A DNA stretch of 64,000 bases, from NCBI RefSeq assembly GCF_024679095.1, contig NC_066518.1, forward strand, positions 6,726,610 through 6,790,609, read 5' to 3'. Below, piece by piece: positions 29,827 to 39,761 of the stretch; the first letter of the stretch is position 1; every line of letters begins with the position of its first letter. The translations under genes were made by a program, and so were the position numbers. Below the pieces are notes generated by a model. It saw only the letters and a program-made list of their open reading frames with translations. It ran no database searches and had not been told where the DNA came from. Origin of the DNA: Eriocheir sinensis. Its lineage: Eukaryota; Arthropoda; Malacostraca; Decapoda; Varunidae.

Positions 29827-30108
29827 GGCCCCTGCCACCTCCCGGAGTCTCAAGTAGGGGTTCTATACATATATTCTGTGGTATGTGCTTGATGCCGTTG
29901 ACGTGGTTCCGCTTGCTATACACACACGGGACTCGCCGGTTCGATTTAATGCTCATACGAGAAATTAAAGGCTCCTGCCGCCTCCCGGAGTCTCAAGTTA
30001 TAGGTTCTGTGTATTGTGATGTGCTCTTGATTCCGTTGACGTGGTGTCGCTTGCTATACACACAGGGACTCACTGGTTGGAATTAATGCTTATACAAGGA
30101 AATAAAAG
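29827..30108. repeat. About 140-bp local tandem duplication
   Basis: Two diverged copies of a unit running from CCTCCCGGAGTCTCAAGT through GTTGACGTGG, GCTTGCTATACACAC, GGGACTC and GGTT.G to AATTAATGCT-ATAC. The GGTTCGATTTAA in the first copy faintly resembles a tRNA B box, so a SINE origin is possible. Confidence 0.8.
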
Positions 30109-30319
30109 TACCTAAGAAATTTTTGTCGTGCTCTAAAGAAATAAGTATTGCCAAAGTAAAGGCCGAAGGAGATCATTATTCGGACAGCAGTTCATTTATG
30201 TACTCTAAATAGATGCTTCAGATTAGTTTGTTTTGTTTGTTTCTTCCTGATTTGAGTACCAGTTGGAAGAGTGCGTACGAAATGGCGATCATTAATTCCC
30301 TGTACGCTGTTGGGGATCA

Positions 30320-30650
30320 GTGTCTCCCCCTCCTCCTCCTCCCCCTCCTCTTCCTTTTCGTCTTCCTCCTCGTCGTCGTCTTCCTCTTCCTCCTCCCCCT
30401 CCTCCTTTTCCTCTCTCCTTCTCCTCCCCCTCGTCCTCCCTCTCGTCGTCGTCGTCGTCCTCCTTCTCCATCCTCCACCTCCTCCCTCCCCACCGCTACT
30501 TCCCCTGCCACCGTTCCCTTCCTTTCCCCTGTCACCCTTCAAAGAGCAAAGGGCGAGAGGGAGGAAGAGAGGGGGGGGGGGAGGAGGAGCTTGTTGGTGC
30601 GTGAAGAGGCTGAGCTAACAAGCAGGCAATTACCTGGACACGTCACCTCC

Positions 30651-30699
<49 letters not shown>

Positions 30700-30931
30700 A
30701 CAGCCGCCTACACCCTTCTACACCCACCATATCCTCCACAACCACCCTCATCCCTCTTAAGCCTTTCTACACTTATGCAAACCTTCTCTTTCCCCCTTTT
30801 TTTTTATTCCTTACAGCTCTCTACTCCTTCCTACACTCCCTTCACCCTTCTACACCCTTCCTACACCCTCATCGTCTTCCTACACCCTTCTACGCTTATG
30901 CAAACCTCCGCTTTCACCCTTCATTACGACC

Positions 30932-31015
<84 letters not shown>

Positions 31016-31115
31016 ACTCACGCTTGGATTCCAACCTCACCACTTAAAAAAAAACGACAAGAAAAAACAAAAGAAAAACTTGGAAACGCGTAAAGAAACG
31101 TGGAGAGTCAAAGTT

Positions 31116-31188
<73 letters not shown>

Positions 31189-31560
31189 TCGCTTTCCCTT
31201 ATTCACTCTCTCCTCCTTCCTTGCCCTCTCTATTTTCCTCCTCTTCCTCCTTCTCCTCCTCCTCCTCCTCCTCCTCCTCCTCCTCCTCCTCCTCTTGTTT
31301 CCGTCCCACCTTCCTCTCCCAGCCTACCTTCCGTAATCCTTCATTCCTTCCCTTCCTTCTCTCCCTCTCCCTCCCTCCCTCCTTCCGCTATTCTCTCAAC
31401 ACAAGACATCAAAGGAGTCAAGCGGAAATTGTCTCCTAACACCACCACCACCACCACCACCACTACCACCACCATCATCACCATTACCTCCTCCTCCACC
31501 ATCACTACTGCGCCCTCCACCACCACTACCACCACCATTGCCACCACCACCACACACACA
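30320..31560. repeat. Microsatellite cluster: (CTC)n, (CT)n, (CA)n, (ACC)n
   Basis: In order: C/T-rich (30320-30530), (CT)n 30653-30694, (CA)n 30937-31011, (CT)n 31116-31184, (CTC)n 31254-31295 and (ACC)n 31440-31556. The long Ser-, Pro-, Leu- or Thr-rich frames here are repeat artefacts. Confidence 0.92.
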
Positions 31561-31714
31561 CACCTCCATGAGCAGTGCGTAGAGTCGATAAAATAAGCTC
31601 ATCGCAAGCCTTTGTCCGTGTTTCTGGTCTCCAAGGTTTGCTGATAACCCACACGGCTCGATCCTTTCTTCAGCCCACGCCAGCCACGGATCACCTTCCA
31701 GCCCCACGAATAGT

Positions 31715-31990
31715 GTTGCGTCTGTTTTTCTGATCGTCGTATGTTCTTCTATGAGACCTAAGTTTCTAGAGAGAGCCTGGAAGTGTTTTTTTTGTTTCTA
31801 TTATTTCATGGTCTTTCTTTGCTCTTTTAATCATGGCCATATGTTACTTGTGGGTGTTGCGTCTGTTCCTCTGATCATCTTATGTTCTTCGATGAGACCC
31901 GTTTGTAGAGAGCCCGGAAGTGATTTTTTTGTTTCTATTATTTCGTGGTTTTTTATTTGCTCTTTTAGTTATGGCCATGCGTTACAAGTG
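31715..31990. repeat. About 138-bp local tandem duplication
   Basis: GTTGCGTCTGTTTTTCTGAT to TTTAATCATGGCCATATGTTAC is repeated as GTTGCGTCTGTTCCTCTGAT to TTTTAGTTATGGCCATGCGTTAC, the copies joined head to tail. Confidence 0.88.
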
Positions 31991-32132
31991 CATATAACTA
32001 TAAGGATGTGTTTTACCTCGCTCCGCCGCCAGTATAACGCTTCAGAGCTCCAAAACTATCGTTCCAGCGCTACAGGATTGTTCTTGAATAATAATTGTAT
32101 CGTGCGATTGTATTCCTATTAGGCTGGTGTTT

Positions 32133-32347
32133 TCAGACGCTTCCCCCTCTAATGTCAACTACGTACGTCCAAATACCGAAAAGGAGATTAATCGGGTTCT
32201 CTTTAGTGTTTTTTTTCACGTTCATTGTAGCTACATGCAGAAGCCGCGTCAAACTACCACCGGGGTCATGAAACTACCCCTGGAAATGCCCTCAGCTCTT
32301 ATAAAAAAGCCTTGGCAAATGTGTGTACTTGAGCTCCAAAATGTTTA
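32133..32347 (+). repeat. Dispersed repeat, about 200 bp (copy 1)
   Basis: Shares ordered blocks with 44941-45138 and, inverted, with 35640-35815 and 52611-52815: TCAGACGCT, then AAAGGAGAT(C/T)AA, then GGGTCAT.AAACTA.CCCTGG and AAAATGTTT at the end. No coding capacity and no tRNA boxes seen; family unknown. Confidence 0.75.
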
Positions 32348-33730
32348 AGAATATAACTCTTAGTTCTTCAGACGGTATCATATGAACATGGCAGAGGAGG
32401 TTGTAACTCGTGAAATGCCTACCGTCCCCCGTACGTACCAATAACACGCCGTGCAACCCTCCCCGCTATGTGATTACAAGGACTATAGGTGAAAGAAAGA
32501 ACTAAGGCTTCACATCTTTTTACTTTTGTGTTCATCTCTTCCTTTTTGTTCTGTAAATAGGATGCTAATGGTATTCTTACTGTAATATTTGCTTTTTAAT
32601 CTTTCATTAGGAAGTTTATTTTTTCTTTACTATAAACGCACTGAAAGCTTGTTCGGTAAGACAGTTGCAGATTATAATTGTAAAAGAAACAGATCATTTA
32701 TAAATAATTGTCAGTATATCATGTTTTTGTAATTATTTTTTCTGCGAGCTGTTGGATACTTGAAAACATGGATTTTTTGTTCTTTATAGCATTCTTCATA
32801 AGTATGCTCCCAACGTGGTTTATCATTGACTGCCGCTGCTTGGTTTCTCGGTGTGTATACCTGCCATCGAATTTTCTAGGATACCAAAAGTTATTATTTT
32901 TTTCTGTGATGTGTCTCAGCAACTCGCAGTCCGTGTTGCCCTTCCTTTGTTTGTTTTGAAATAGAACAACTCCGGTGCTGCATGACTCAGTGCTCTATCC
33001 ACCCTCCCTCTTGATAGGTACTCTTATTCGTCATTGATCTCAGTCAAGCTCGGCTACCTTTTACTCTTGCCAGTGACGCCTAACCTTTTCCTGCGGGACG
33101 CTCCGGTACTGGCGGCCCTCCAGAGCAAAACGTTCTACTGTACTATATTTCTCATGCAGTAGGACATACACTCCTTGTACAGACAACGCCACCCTGGGAT
33201 ACCGAAAGCACTTTCAAGATGAGTCGGTGCCTTCGATGCTAAAACTCGCCTGTTTTTGCTTACGGACCAGAGTACTTGCACCTCGTATTGACAGGAAGTG
33301 TAGCAAGACGGCACCCAGCCTTTTATGGGCACTATGACCTCTCTTTTGGCCATTCTTCTCTACTTTCTTTTATAGGAGCAGAGCTAGCGGACTTTTTTTT
33401 AAATATATTTGTGCCCTTGAGCTGCTTCCTTTACTGTAAAATAATAGTTATAATACATATACCCATCACTGACGTTTACCAGAAGCCATCATTGATTTGT
33501 TAGAGTCGAGCGAAACATCATCATAAATCGATTTCGTCACCTGGTTTTTGGTCAAGAATAGCTGTGCCGCCTCACTTTTGGCTGTCCATATTTATACTGC
33601 AAGAGCGAACCTGAGTATATGCCTGTCTCGGGCCCTTGTATGGCGCTCTAGTCAAGAACGGATCGTCTTCATCTCATATTACAACCTTCATACTCTCTTT
33701 GGTTGTGTTAGATGGTTTCGTTCTCCGTTG
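32348..33730. other. Intergenic
   Basis: No gene or named repeat recognised. Confidence 0.35.
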
Positions 33731-33845
33731 CTCTTTTTTCTTCTTCTTCTTCTTCTTCTTTTTGTTCTTCTTCTTCCTCTTTTTGTTCTTGTTCTTCTTT
33801 TTCTTCTTCTTCTTCTTCTTCTTCTTCTTCTTCTTCTTCTTCTTC

Positions 33846-33892
<47 letters not shown>
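33731..33892. repeat. (CTT)n followed by (AC)n
   Basis: (TTC)n with TTTG interruptions at 33734-33847 passes directly into (AC)n at 33848-33892. Confidence 0.95.
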
Positions 33893-33894
<2 letters not shown>

Positions 33895-34227
33895 ATCCTC
33901 AATGATTTTCGAGCTTCAAAAGTTTCCATACTTCTTTTTTTTTATTCCATCCCTGTTCCTTTTATTTCCTTTCCCTGTTGCCTTCTTCCTCCCTCCTTCC
34001 TCCCTTCCTTTCTTCCTTCCGTCAATCGTCCCTCTTTCTCTTCCTTCCTCTCTTCGTTCCTCCATTCTTTACCGTCATTTGCAAAGCGTTTTTTTTCTTC
34101 TCCTCCAAACCACTGACCTTGCTCTGTCTTTCCATTCCTCCTCTTTTATCCTCTTTTTCCCCTTCCATTTCTCCTTTTTCTTCTTCTCTCTTGTTCGTCT
34201 TTCATTATGCCTTATATCCTATAGCTT

Positions 34228-34344
<117 letters not shown>

Positions 34345-34362
34345 CATTTTCTTACCTTATTT

Positions 34363-34732
34363 CACCACCATCACCACCACACAAACCATCACCACCACCA
34401 CCGCCACCACCACCACTATCGCCACCACCACCAGCAACATCCACCCCCCTCCCCACCACCACCAAACAATTCACCACCACCACCAACACCACCACTACCA
34501 CCAACACCACCACTATCGCCACCACCACCAGCAACATCCACCCCCCACCACCAAACAATTCACCAACACCACCAACACCACCACTACCACCAACACTACC
34601 ACTATCGCCGCCACCACCACCAGCAACACCACCACTACCACCAACACTACCACTATCGCCGCCACCACCACCAGCAACATCCATCCCCCCCCCCCTCCCC
34701 CTTCATCGCCACCAACACACCACACCACTAGA
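34363..34732. repeat. (ACC)n-based minisatellite
   Basis: (CAC)n with regular CACTATCGCC, ACCAGCAACATCC and AAACAATTCACC insertions that recur as 60-100-bp higher-order units. Confidence 0.92.
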
Positions 34733-34889
34733 GAGACTTAAAGATTCTCTGGGCTCGGGCCTCGCCGGCTGCGCGCTTGGCTCCGATGCGGCTGAAATAT
34801 TTACGCCATTATTGAGGAGCCCCGACGAAGGAGTCAAGACGAAGAAAAAACACGGGGAAACAAACACACAGGTAGCGGCTTGGTCACCT

Positions 34890-35640
34890 GGGGGAGCGGG
34901 GGGGGGAGAGGGGGGGAGGGACAGGTGAGTGAGAGACTTTACGGCGATGGATGAGAGGTAAGAGGGAGGAAAGGGATGGAGTGAAAGGGAGGAAAAAGGG
35001 AGGTATTGTAGAAGGGAGTTGAGGTTTGGAGGGAGAGAACGATGCTAAGATGGATGTGTGGGTAAAGGGAAGGAGGGAGATGAAGGGTGGAGGAATGGAG
35101 TGGAAAGAGAAAAGCAAATAAATACAGATGAAGGAGAAATGGAAGAAAGGGGAGGTGGGAAGGAGATTGCATAGACGGAGGAGTGGAAGAAGAGAGGGAG
35201 AAGAAGGATGAAGGGATAGAAAAAAGGAAAGGAGGAAAAAGACAGTCGATAGTGTACGAAAAAAAAACAACCGGTGAAGGAAGAAGTTGAGGATTGAAAG
35301 AAGAGACTTACGTTAATGAGTGGAGGAAAGGAGAAGAAGGAGGAGGAAAGAAAGAGGAAGGGAGGAAGAGACAGTCGCTAGTGTGAAGAAACAAAGTGGT
35401 GAAAGAAGGAAAGAAGAAGGATGAGTGAAGGCAGGGCTAAGAAAAAGAATGGAGGGATGGAGAGAGGAAGGGAGGAAAGGACAGTTCTTGTAGAGGCACC
35501 GAGGGAGTGAGGAACTTTGTGTGAATAAAGAAGTGGAGAGATCGAGTAAATGAAAGCAAGGAGGGATAAAGGAAGGTAGGGAAGGAGGAAACGATAGCTA
35601 TACTCTTCGAGAGGGAGGAAGGAACTAAGGGTCATATTTT
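34890..35640. repeat. Purine-rich degenerate tract
   Basis: About 750 bp of GGAGG/GAAAG-rich plus strand, with loosely repeated GACAGTCG.TAGTGT (35241, 35369) and GGAAAGGAGGAA-type units. No gene. Confidence 0.8.
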
Positions 35641-35815
35641 TAAAACATTTCAACACCCACGCTCACATGTTTAACTAGGCTTTAAAAGGAGCTTTAGGCA
35701 TTTCTAGGGGTAGTCTTATAACCCTGGCGGTAGTCTGGCCCTTCATCTGTACCATGACCCTATAAGAACAATCATTAGAACCCGATTAATCTCCTTTTTG
35801 ATAATAGTTGACGTA
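35640..35815 (-). repeat. Dispersed repeat, about 200 bp (copy 2, inverted)
   Basis: Reads AAAACATTTCAACACCC to CGATTAATCTCCTTTTTG, the reverse complement of the family at 32133-32347. It ends just where a LINE C-terminal fragment begins. Confidence 0.7.
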
Positions 35816-36010
35816 GGGGGTCATCATATCTTGGCACTCCACCACTGGCACCACTGGAGGGATCTTTCGTTTGCTTCCAGGAGATCTTGGTTGGAGCAGC
35901 TTGGGCCCAACACGCAGCCTCGGCGAATATGTTCCATTGTTTGATTGGGCTCACCACAGGGGAAGCGTGGAAGCGTTTGACAATACCGACTTAAAACCCA
36001 TATTTTCAAA
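35816..36010 (-). mobile_element. LINE C-terminal zinc-knuckle fragment
   Basis: The complement reads FPCGEPNQTMEHIRRGCVLG and then PSCSNQDLLEANERSLQW. The C-G-x-x-x-Q-T-M-x-H-(8 to 9)-C pattern followed by DLLE.NE.. is the C-terminal CCHC-like end of Jockey/RTE-type reverse transcriptases. Only this end remains. Confidence 0.65.
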
Positions 36011-36146
36011 CGTCTCGGGGTCTAAGTTCACCTGTTTGAAAAGCCTCTCGGGGAAGGTGCTGGGGCTTTCATGGACTGTTTTGTGATGCCTGTGATACTT
36101 TAAACGACCTCTGTATCTTAAACCTGAAAAAAAACACCCATGAAAA

Positions 36147-38150
36147 CCCGGCCAATTTTTTCTGTGGCCTTGGGAAACACGGCAAATTTTCTGTGGCCTT
36201 GGGAAACCCTGCTAATTTTCTCTGTGGCCTTGGGAAACACGGCAAATTTTCTGTGGCCTTGGGAAACCCGGCTAATTTTCTCTGTGGCCTTGGGAAACCC
36301 GGCTAATTTTCTCTGTGGCCTTGGGAAACCCGGCCAATTTTCTCTGTGGCCTTGGGAAACCCGGCTAATTTTCTCTGTGGCCTTGGGAAACCCGGCTAAT
36401 TTTCTCTGTGGCCTTGGGAAACCCGGCTAATTTTCTCTGTGGCCTTGGGAAACCCGGCTAATTTTCTCTGTGGCCTTGGGAAACCCGGCTAATTTTCTCT
36501 GTGGCCTTGGGAAACCCGGCTAATTTTCTCTGTGGCCTTGCGAAACACGGCTAATTTTCTCTGTGGCCTTGCGAAACACGGCTAATTTTTTCTGTGGCCT
36601 TGGGAAACACGGCTAATTTTCTCTGTGGCCTTGCGAAACCCGGCTAATTTTCTCTGTGGCCTTGCGAAACCCGGCTAATTTTCTCTGTGGCCTTGCGAAA
36701 CACGGCTAATTTTCTCTGTGGCCTTGGGAAACACGGCTAATTTTCTCTGTGGCCTTGCGAAACCCGGCTAATTTTCTCTGTGGCCTTGCGAAACCCGGCT
36801 AATTTTCTCTGTGGCCTTGGGAAACACGGAAAATTTTCTGTGGCCTTGGGAAACCCGGCTAATTTTCTCTGTGGCCTTGGGAAACCAGCTAATTTTCTCT
36901 GTGGCCTTGCAGAAACCCAGCTAATTTTGTCTGTGGCCTTGCGAAACACGGCTAATTTTCTCTGTGGCCTTGGGAAACACGGCTAATTTTCTCTGTGGCC
37001 TTGCGAAACCCGGCTAATTTTCTCTGTGGCCTTGCGAAACCCGGCTAATTTTCTCTGTGGCCTTGGGAAACCCGGCTAATTTTCTCTGTGGCCTTGCGAA
37101 ACACGGCTAATTTTTTCTGTGGCCTTGGGAAACACGGCTAATTTTCTCTGTGGCCTTGCGAAACCCGGCTAATTTTCTCTGTGGCCTTGCGAAACACGGC
37201 TAATTTTCTCTGTGGCCTTGCGAAACACGGCTAATTTTCTCTGTGGCCTTGCGAAACCCGGCTAATTTTCTCTGTGGCCTTGGGAAACACGGCTAATTTT
37301 CTCTGTGGCCTTGCGAAACCCTGCTAATTTTCTCTGTGGCCTTGGGAAACACGGCTAATTTTCTCTGTGGCCTTGGGAAACACGGCTAATTTTCTCTGTG
37401 GCCTTGGGAAACACGGCTAATTTTCTCTGTGGCCTTGGGAAACACGGCTAATTTTTTCTGTGGCCTTGCGAAACCCGGCTAATTTTCTCTGTGGCCTTGG
37501 GAAACACGGCTAATTTTTTCTGTGGCCTTGGGAAACACGGCTAATTTTTTCTGTGGCCTTGCGAAACCCGGCTAATTTTTTCTGTGGCCTTGCGAAACCC
37601 GGCTAATTTTTTCTGTGGCCTTGCGAAACCCGGCTAATTTTTTCTGTGGCCTTGCGAAACCCGGCTAATTTTTTCTGTGGCCTTGGGAAACCCGGCTAAT
37701 TTTTTCTGTGGCCTTGGGAAACACGGCTAATTTTTTCTGTGGCCTTGCGAAACACGGCTAATTTTTTCTGTGGCCTTGCGAAACCCGGCTAATTTTTTCT
37801 GTGGCCTTGGGAAACCCAGCTAATTTTTTCTGTGGCCTTGGGAAACACGGCTAATTTTTTCTGTGGCCTTGCGAAACACGGCTAATTTTTTCTGTGGCCT
37901 TGGGAAACACGGCTAATTTTTTCTGTGGCCTTGGGAAACCCGGCTAATTTTTTCTGTGGCCTTGGGAAACCCGGCTAATTTTTTCTGTGGCCTTGCGAAA
38001 CCCGGCTAATTTTTTCTGTGGCCTTGGGAAACCCGGCTAATTTTTTCTGTGGCCTTGCGAAACCCGGCTAATTTTCTCTGTGGCCTTGGGAAACCCGGCT
38101 AATTTTTTCTGTGGCCTTGCGAAACACGGCTAATGTTTTCTGTGGGCTTC
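36147..38150. repeat. 31-bp satellite, about 64 copies
   Basis: The unit reads CCCGGCTAATTTTCTCTG then TGGCCTTGGGAAA. Three sites vary almost as two-state markers: CCC/CAC before GG, GGGAAA/GCGAAA, and TTTTCTCTG/TTTTTTCTG. CTCTG dominates up to about 37440 and TTCTG after it. At the left end some units are shortened (GGCAAATTTTCTG). Open frames come from the period and are not genes. Confidence 0.96.
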
Positions 38151-38904
38151 AGAAATAGTCGTAATGTGATCCCGATGCGTTAAAGAAGATGGACCAAAGA
38201 GACAAATGGAAGAAAAGGAGAAGAGAGGAGGAGATAAACGTTTGAAGAATGGGAAAGAGAGAGAGATGAAGAGAAGACTGATGGAAGGAGGAATGGACGG
38301 AAGATGAGAAGGATGAAAAGCTGAAATTGAATAAAGATGTCTCGATGGGTTTTTGGAAAGAGGGAGTGAGAGATGTAAATGTTTGTTTGTGTGTGTTTGT
38401 GTGCAAGAGAGAGAGAGAGAAGTGTCGTGTTTCGGACCTCATTTTGAAGCGGGGTCCCGAGAGAGTCGCCAAACGAAACAGGAGACGGGGAAATCATCCT
38501 CCTTTGAACTGGGATCCCTGTGCGTCTCTCTCTCTCCCTCCCTTGATAAGAAATACTGCCAGGGAGGGTGTTTGGTGGTGCTTGGAAACTAGGTAGAAAA
38601 AAGTAATTGACGGTGTTTTGTGGTGCTTGAAAATTATATAGGAAGAAAGGTAATAGGTGTTTTGTGGTGCTTGGAAATTATATAGGAAAAAAGTAATAGG
38701 TGTTTTGTGGTGTTTGAAAATTGACATAGAAAAAAAAAACCCCGCAATTGAAAGGGTTTGACGATACTTGGAAATTGTATATAAAAATCGTAAGAGAACA
38801 TGTTTTGTGGGGCTTAAAAATTGTATAGAAAAAAAAATCAATAAAACTTGTAATACAGCTTGGGCGTGGAAAAAACTTTCTGCATTTTTGTTTTTCGTAT
38901 GAAG
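38151..38904. other. Intergenic with short tandem units
   Basis: 38560-38860 holds five diverged copies of a roughly 60-bp unit (GGTGTTTTGTGGTGCTTGGA, AATT.TATAG.AAAAAA). No gene. Confidence 0.6.
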
Positions 38905-38912
38905 CTCCGAAG

Positions 38913-38948
<36 letters not shown>

Positions 38949-39180
38949 AACAACAACAACAAGAAACAACAACAACAACAACAACAACTACAACAACAAG
39001 AAACAACAACAACAAGAAACAACAACAACAACCACCACTACAACAACAACAACAAATCGAAACTGGAGGAGATATTTGTTGATTTTTTTTCTCTTTTCCA
39101 ACTTCGTATTTTTCTGGCCTATTTTTCTTCTTCTCATTCTTGGACTTGACAACGAAAAAAAAAAAAAACCCCCCAGCAAC

Positions 39181-39183
<3 letters not shown>

Positions 39184-39253
<70 letters not shown>

Positions 39254-39304
39254 ACCCACGTAGAAATCCATGGCAACTAAGAGAGAAGGAAATGGAAGGC
39301 CGGA

Positions 39305-39367
<63 letters not shown>
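39184..39367. repeat. Two (GA)n arrays with a 57-bp spacer
   Basis: (GA)n 39184-39251 and 39309-39366 separated by TAACCCACGTAGAAATCC to GGAAGGCCGGAAG. The same spacer lies at 45404-45460. Confidence 0.95.
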
Positions 39368-39368
<1 letters not shown>

Positions 39369-39404
39369 CAACTATTCGCAAATAAATCTTGATAAGTAAG
39401 AAAA
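39367..39404. repeat. 38-bp direct repeat, gene A 3' side
   Basis: GGCAACTATTCGCAAATAAA then TCTTGATAAGTAAGAAAA. The same sequence occurs on the other side of gene A (42761-42798) and on both sides of gene B (45851, 48746). It lies about 355 bp beyond the gene's stop codon. Confidence 0.9.
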
Positions 39405-39591
39405 TATAATGCACTCTTAGCCGTGGGTCGTTAGATCAATATAGATTTGTTAAACATGCAGGCAGGAATTGGTTTGCTAATAGAATGGTAGACGAATGGA
39501 AGAGACTTGGCAGTCGTGCATGTGGTGAATTTCACTGTGATAGGCACACTATTATTAATAGGTAAGGTAAATTCATTAATAGGATAATAGT

Positions 39592-39597
39592 TTTATT
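39592..39597 (-). terminator. Gene A polyadenylation signal
   Basis: AATAAA on the minus strand, about 165 nt after the stop codon of the repeat-protein gene. Conserved in copy B at 46076-46081. Confidence 0.5.
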
Positions 39598-39761
39598 GTA
39601 AAGGTTTTCATTGATAAGATAAGAAATACAGCTGGAGCTCCTCCCCTGAAGGTGTAATAAGAGCGACGGTCACTAAAGGGAGTCTCGCTCCCCGGGAGTG
39701 TGGCTCAGGATGTGGCTCGCGCCTGCGCCGGGGGTCACTGGTGAGTGTGTTACCAGGCTGC

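Noticed and set aside
29827..30108. Considered as tandem tRNA genes because of GGTTCGATTTAA.
   Set aside because: The B box is imperfect, no A box lies at the right distance and no cloverleaf can be drawn; kept only as a tandem duplication.
30213..31439. 408-codon frame across (CTC)n, (CT)n and (CA)n arrays.
   Set aside because: Composed of homopolymeric Ser-Leu and Thr-His dipeptides encoded by microsatellites.
36140..36430. Frame repeating FSVALGN and FLWPWET.
   Set aside because: Translation of the 31-bp satellite; three periods make 93 bp, which keeps a frame open by chance.
36147..38150. CRISPR-like appearance of the regular 31-bp array.
   Set aside because: Units are directly tandem with no unique spacers, and this is animal DNA.
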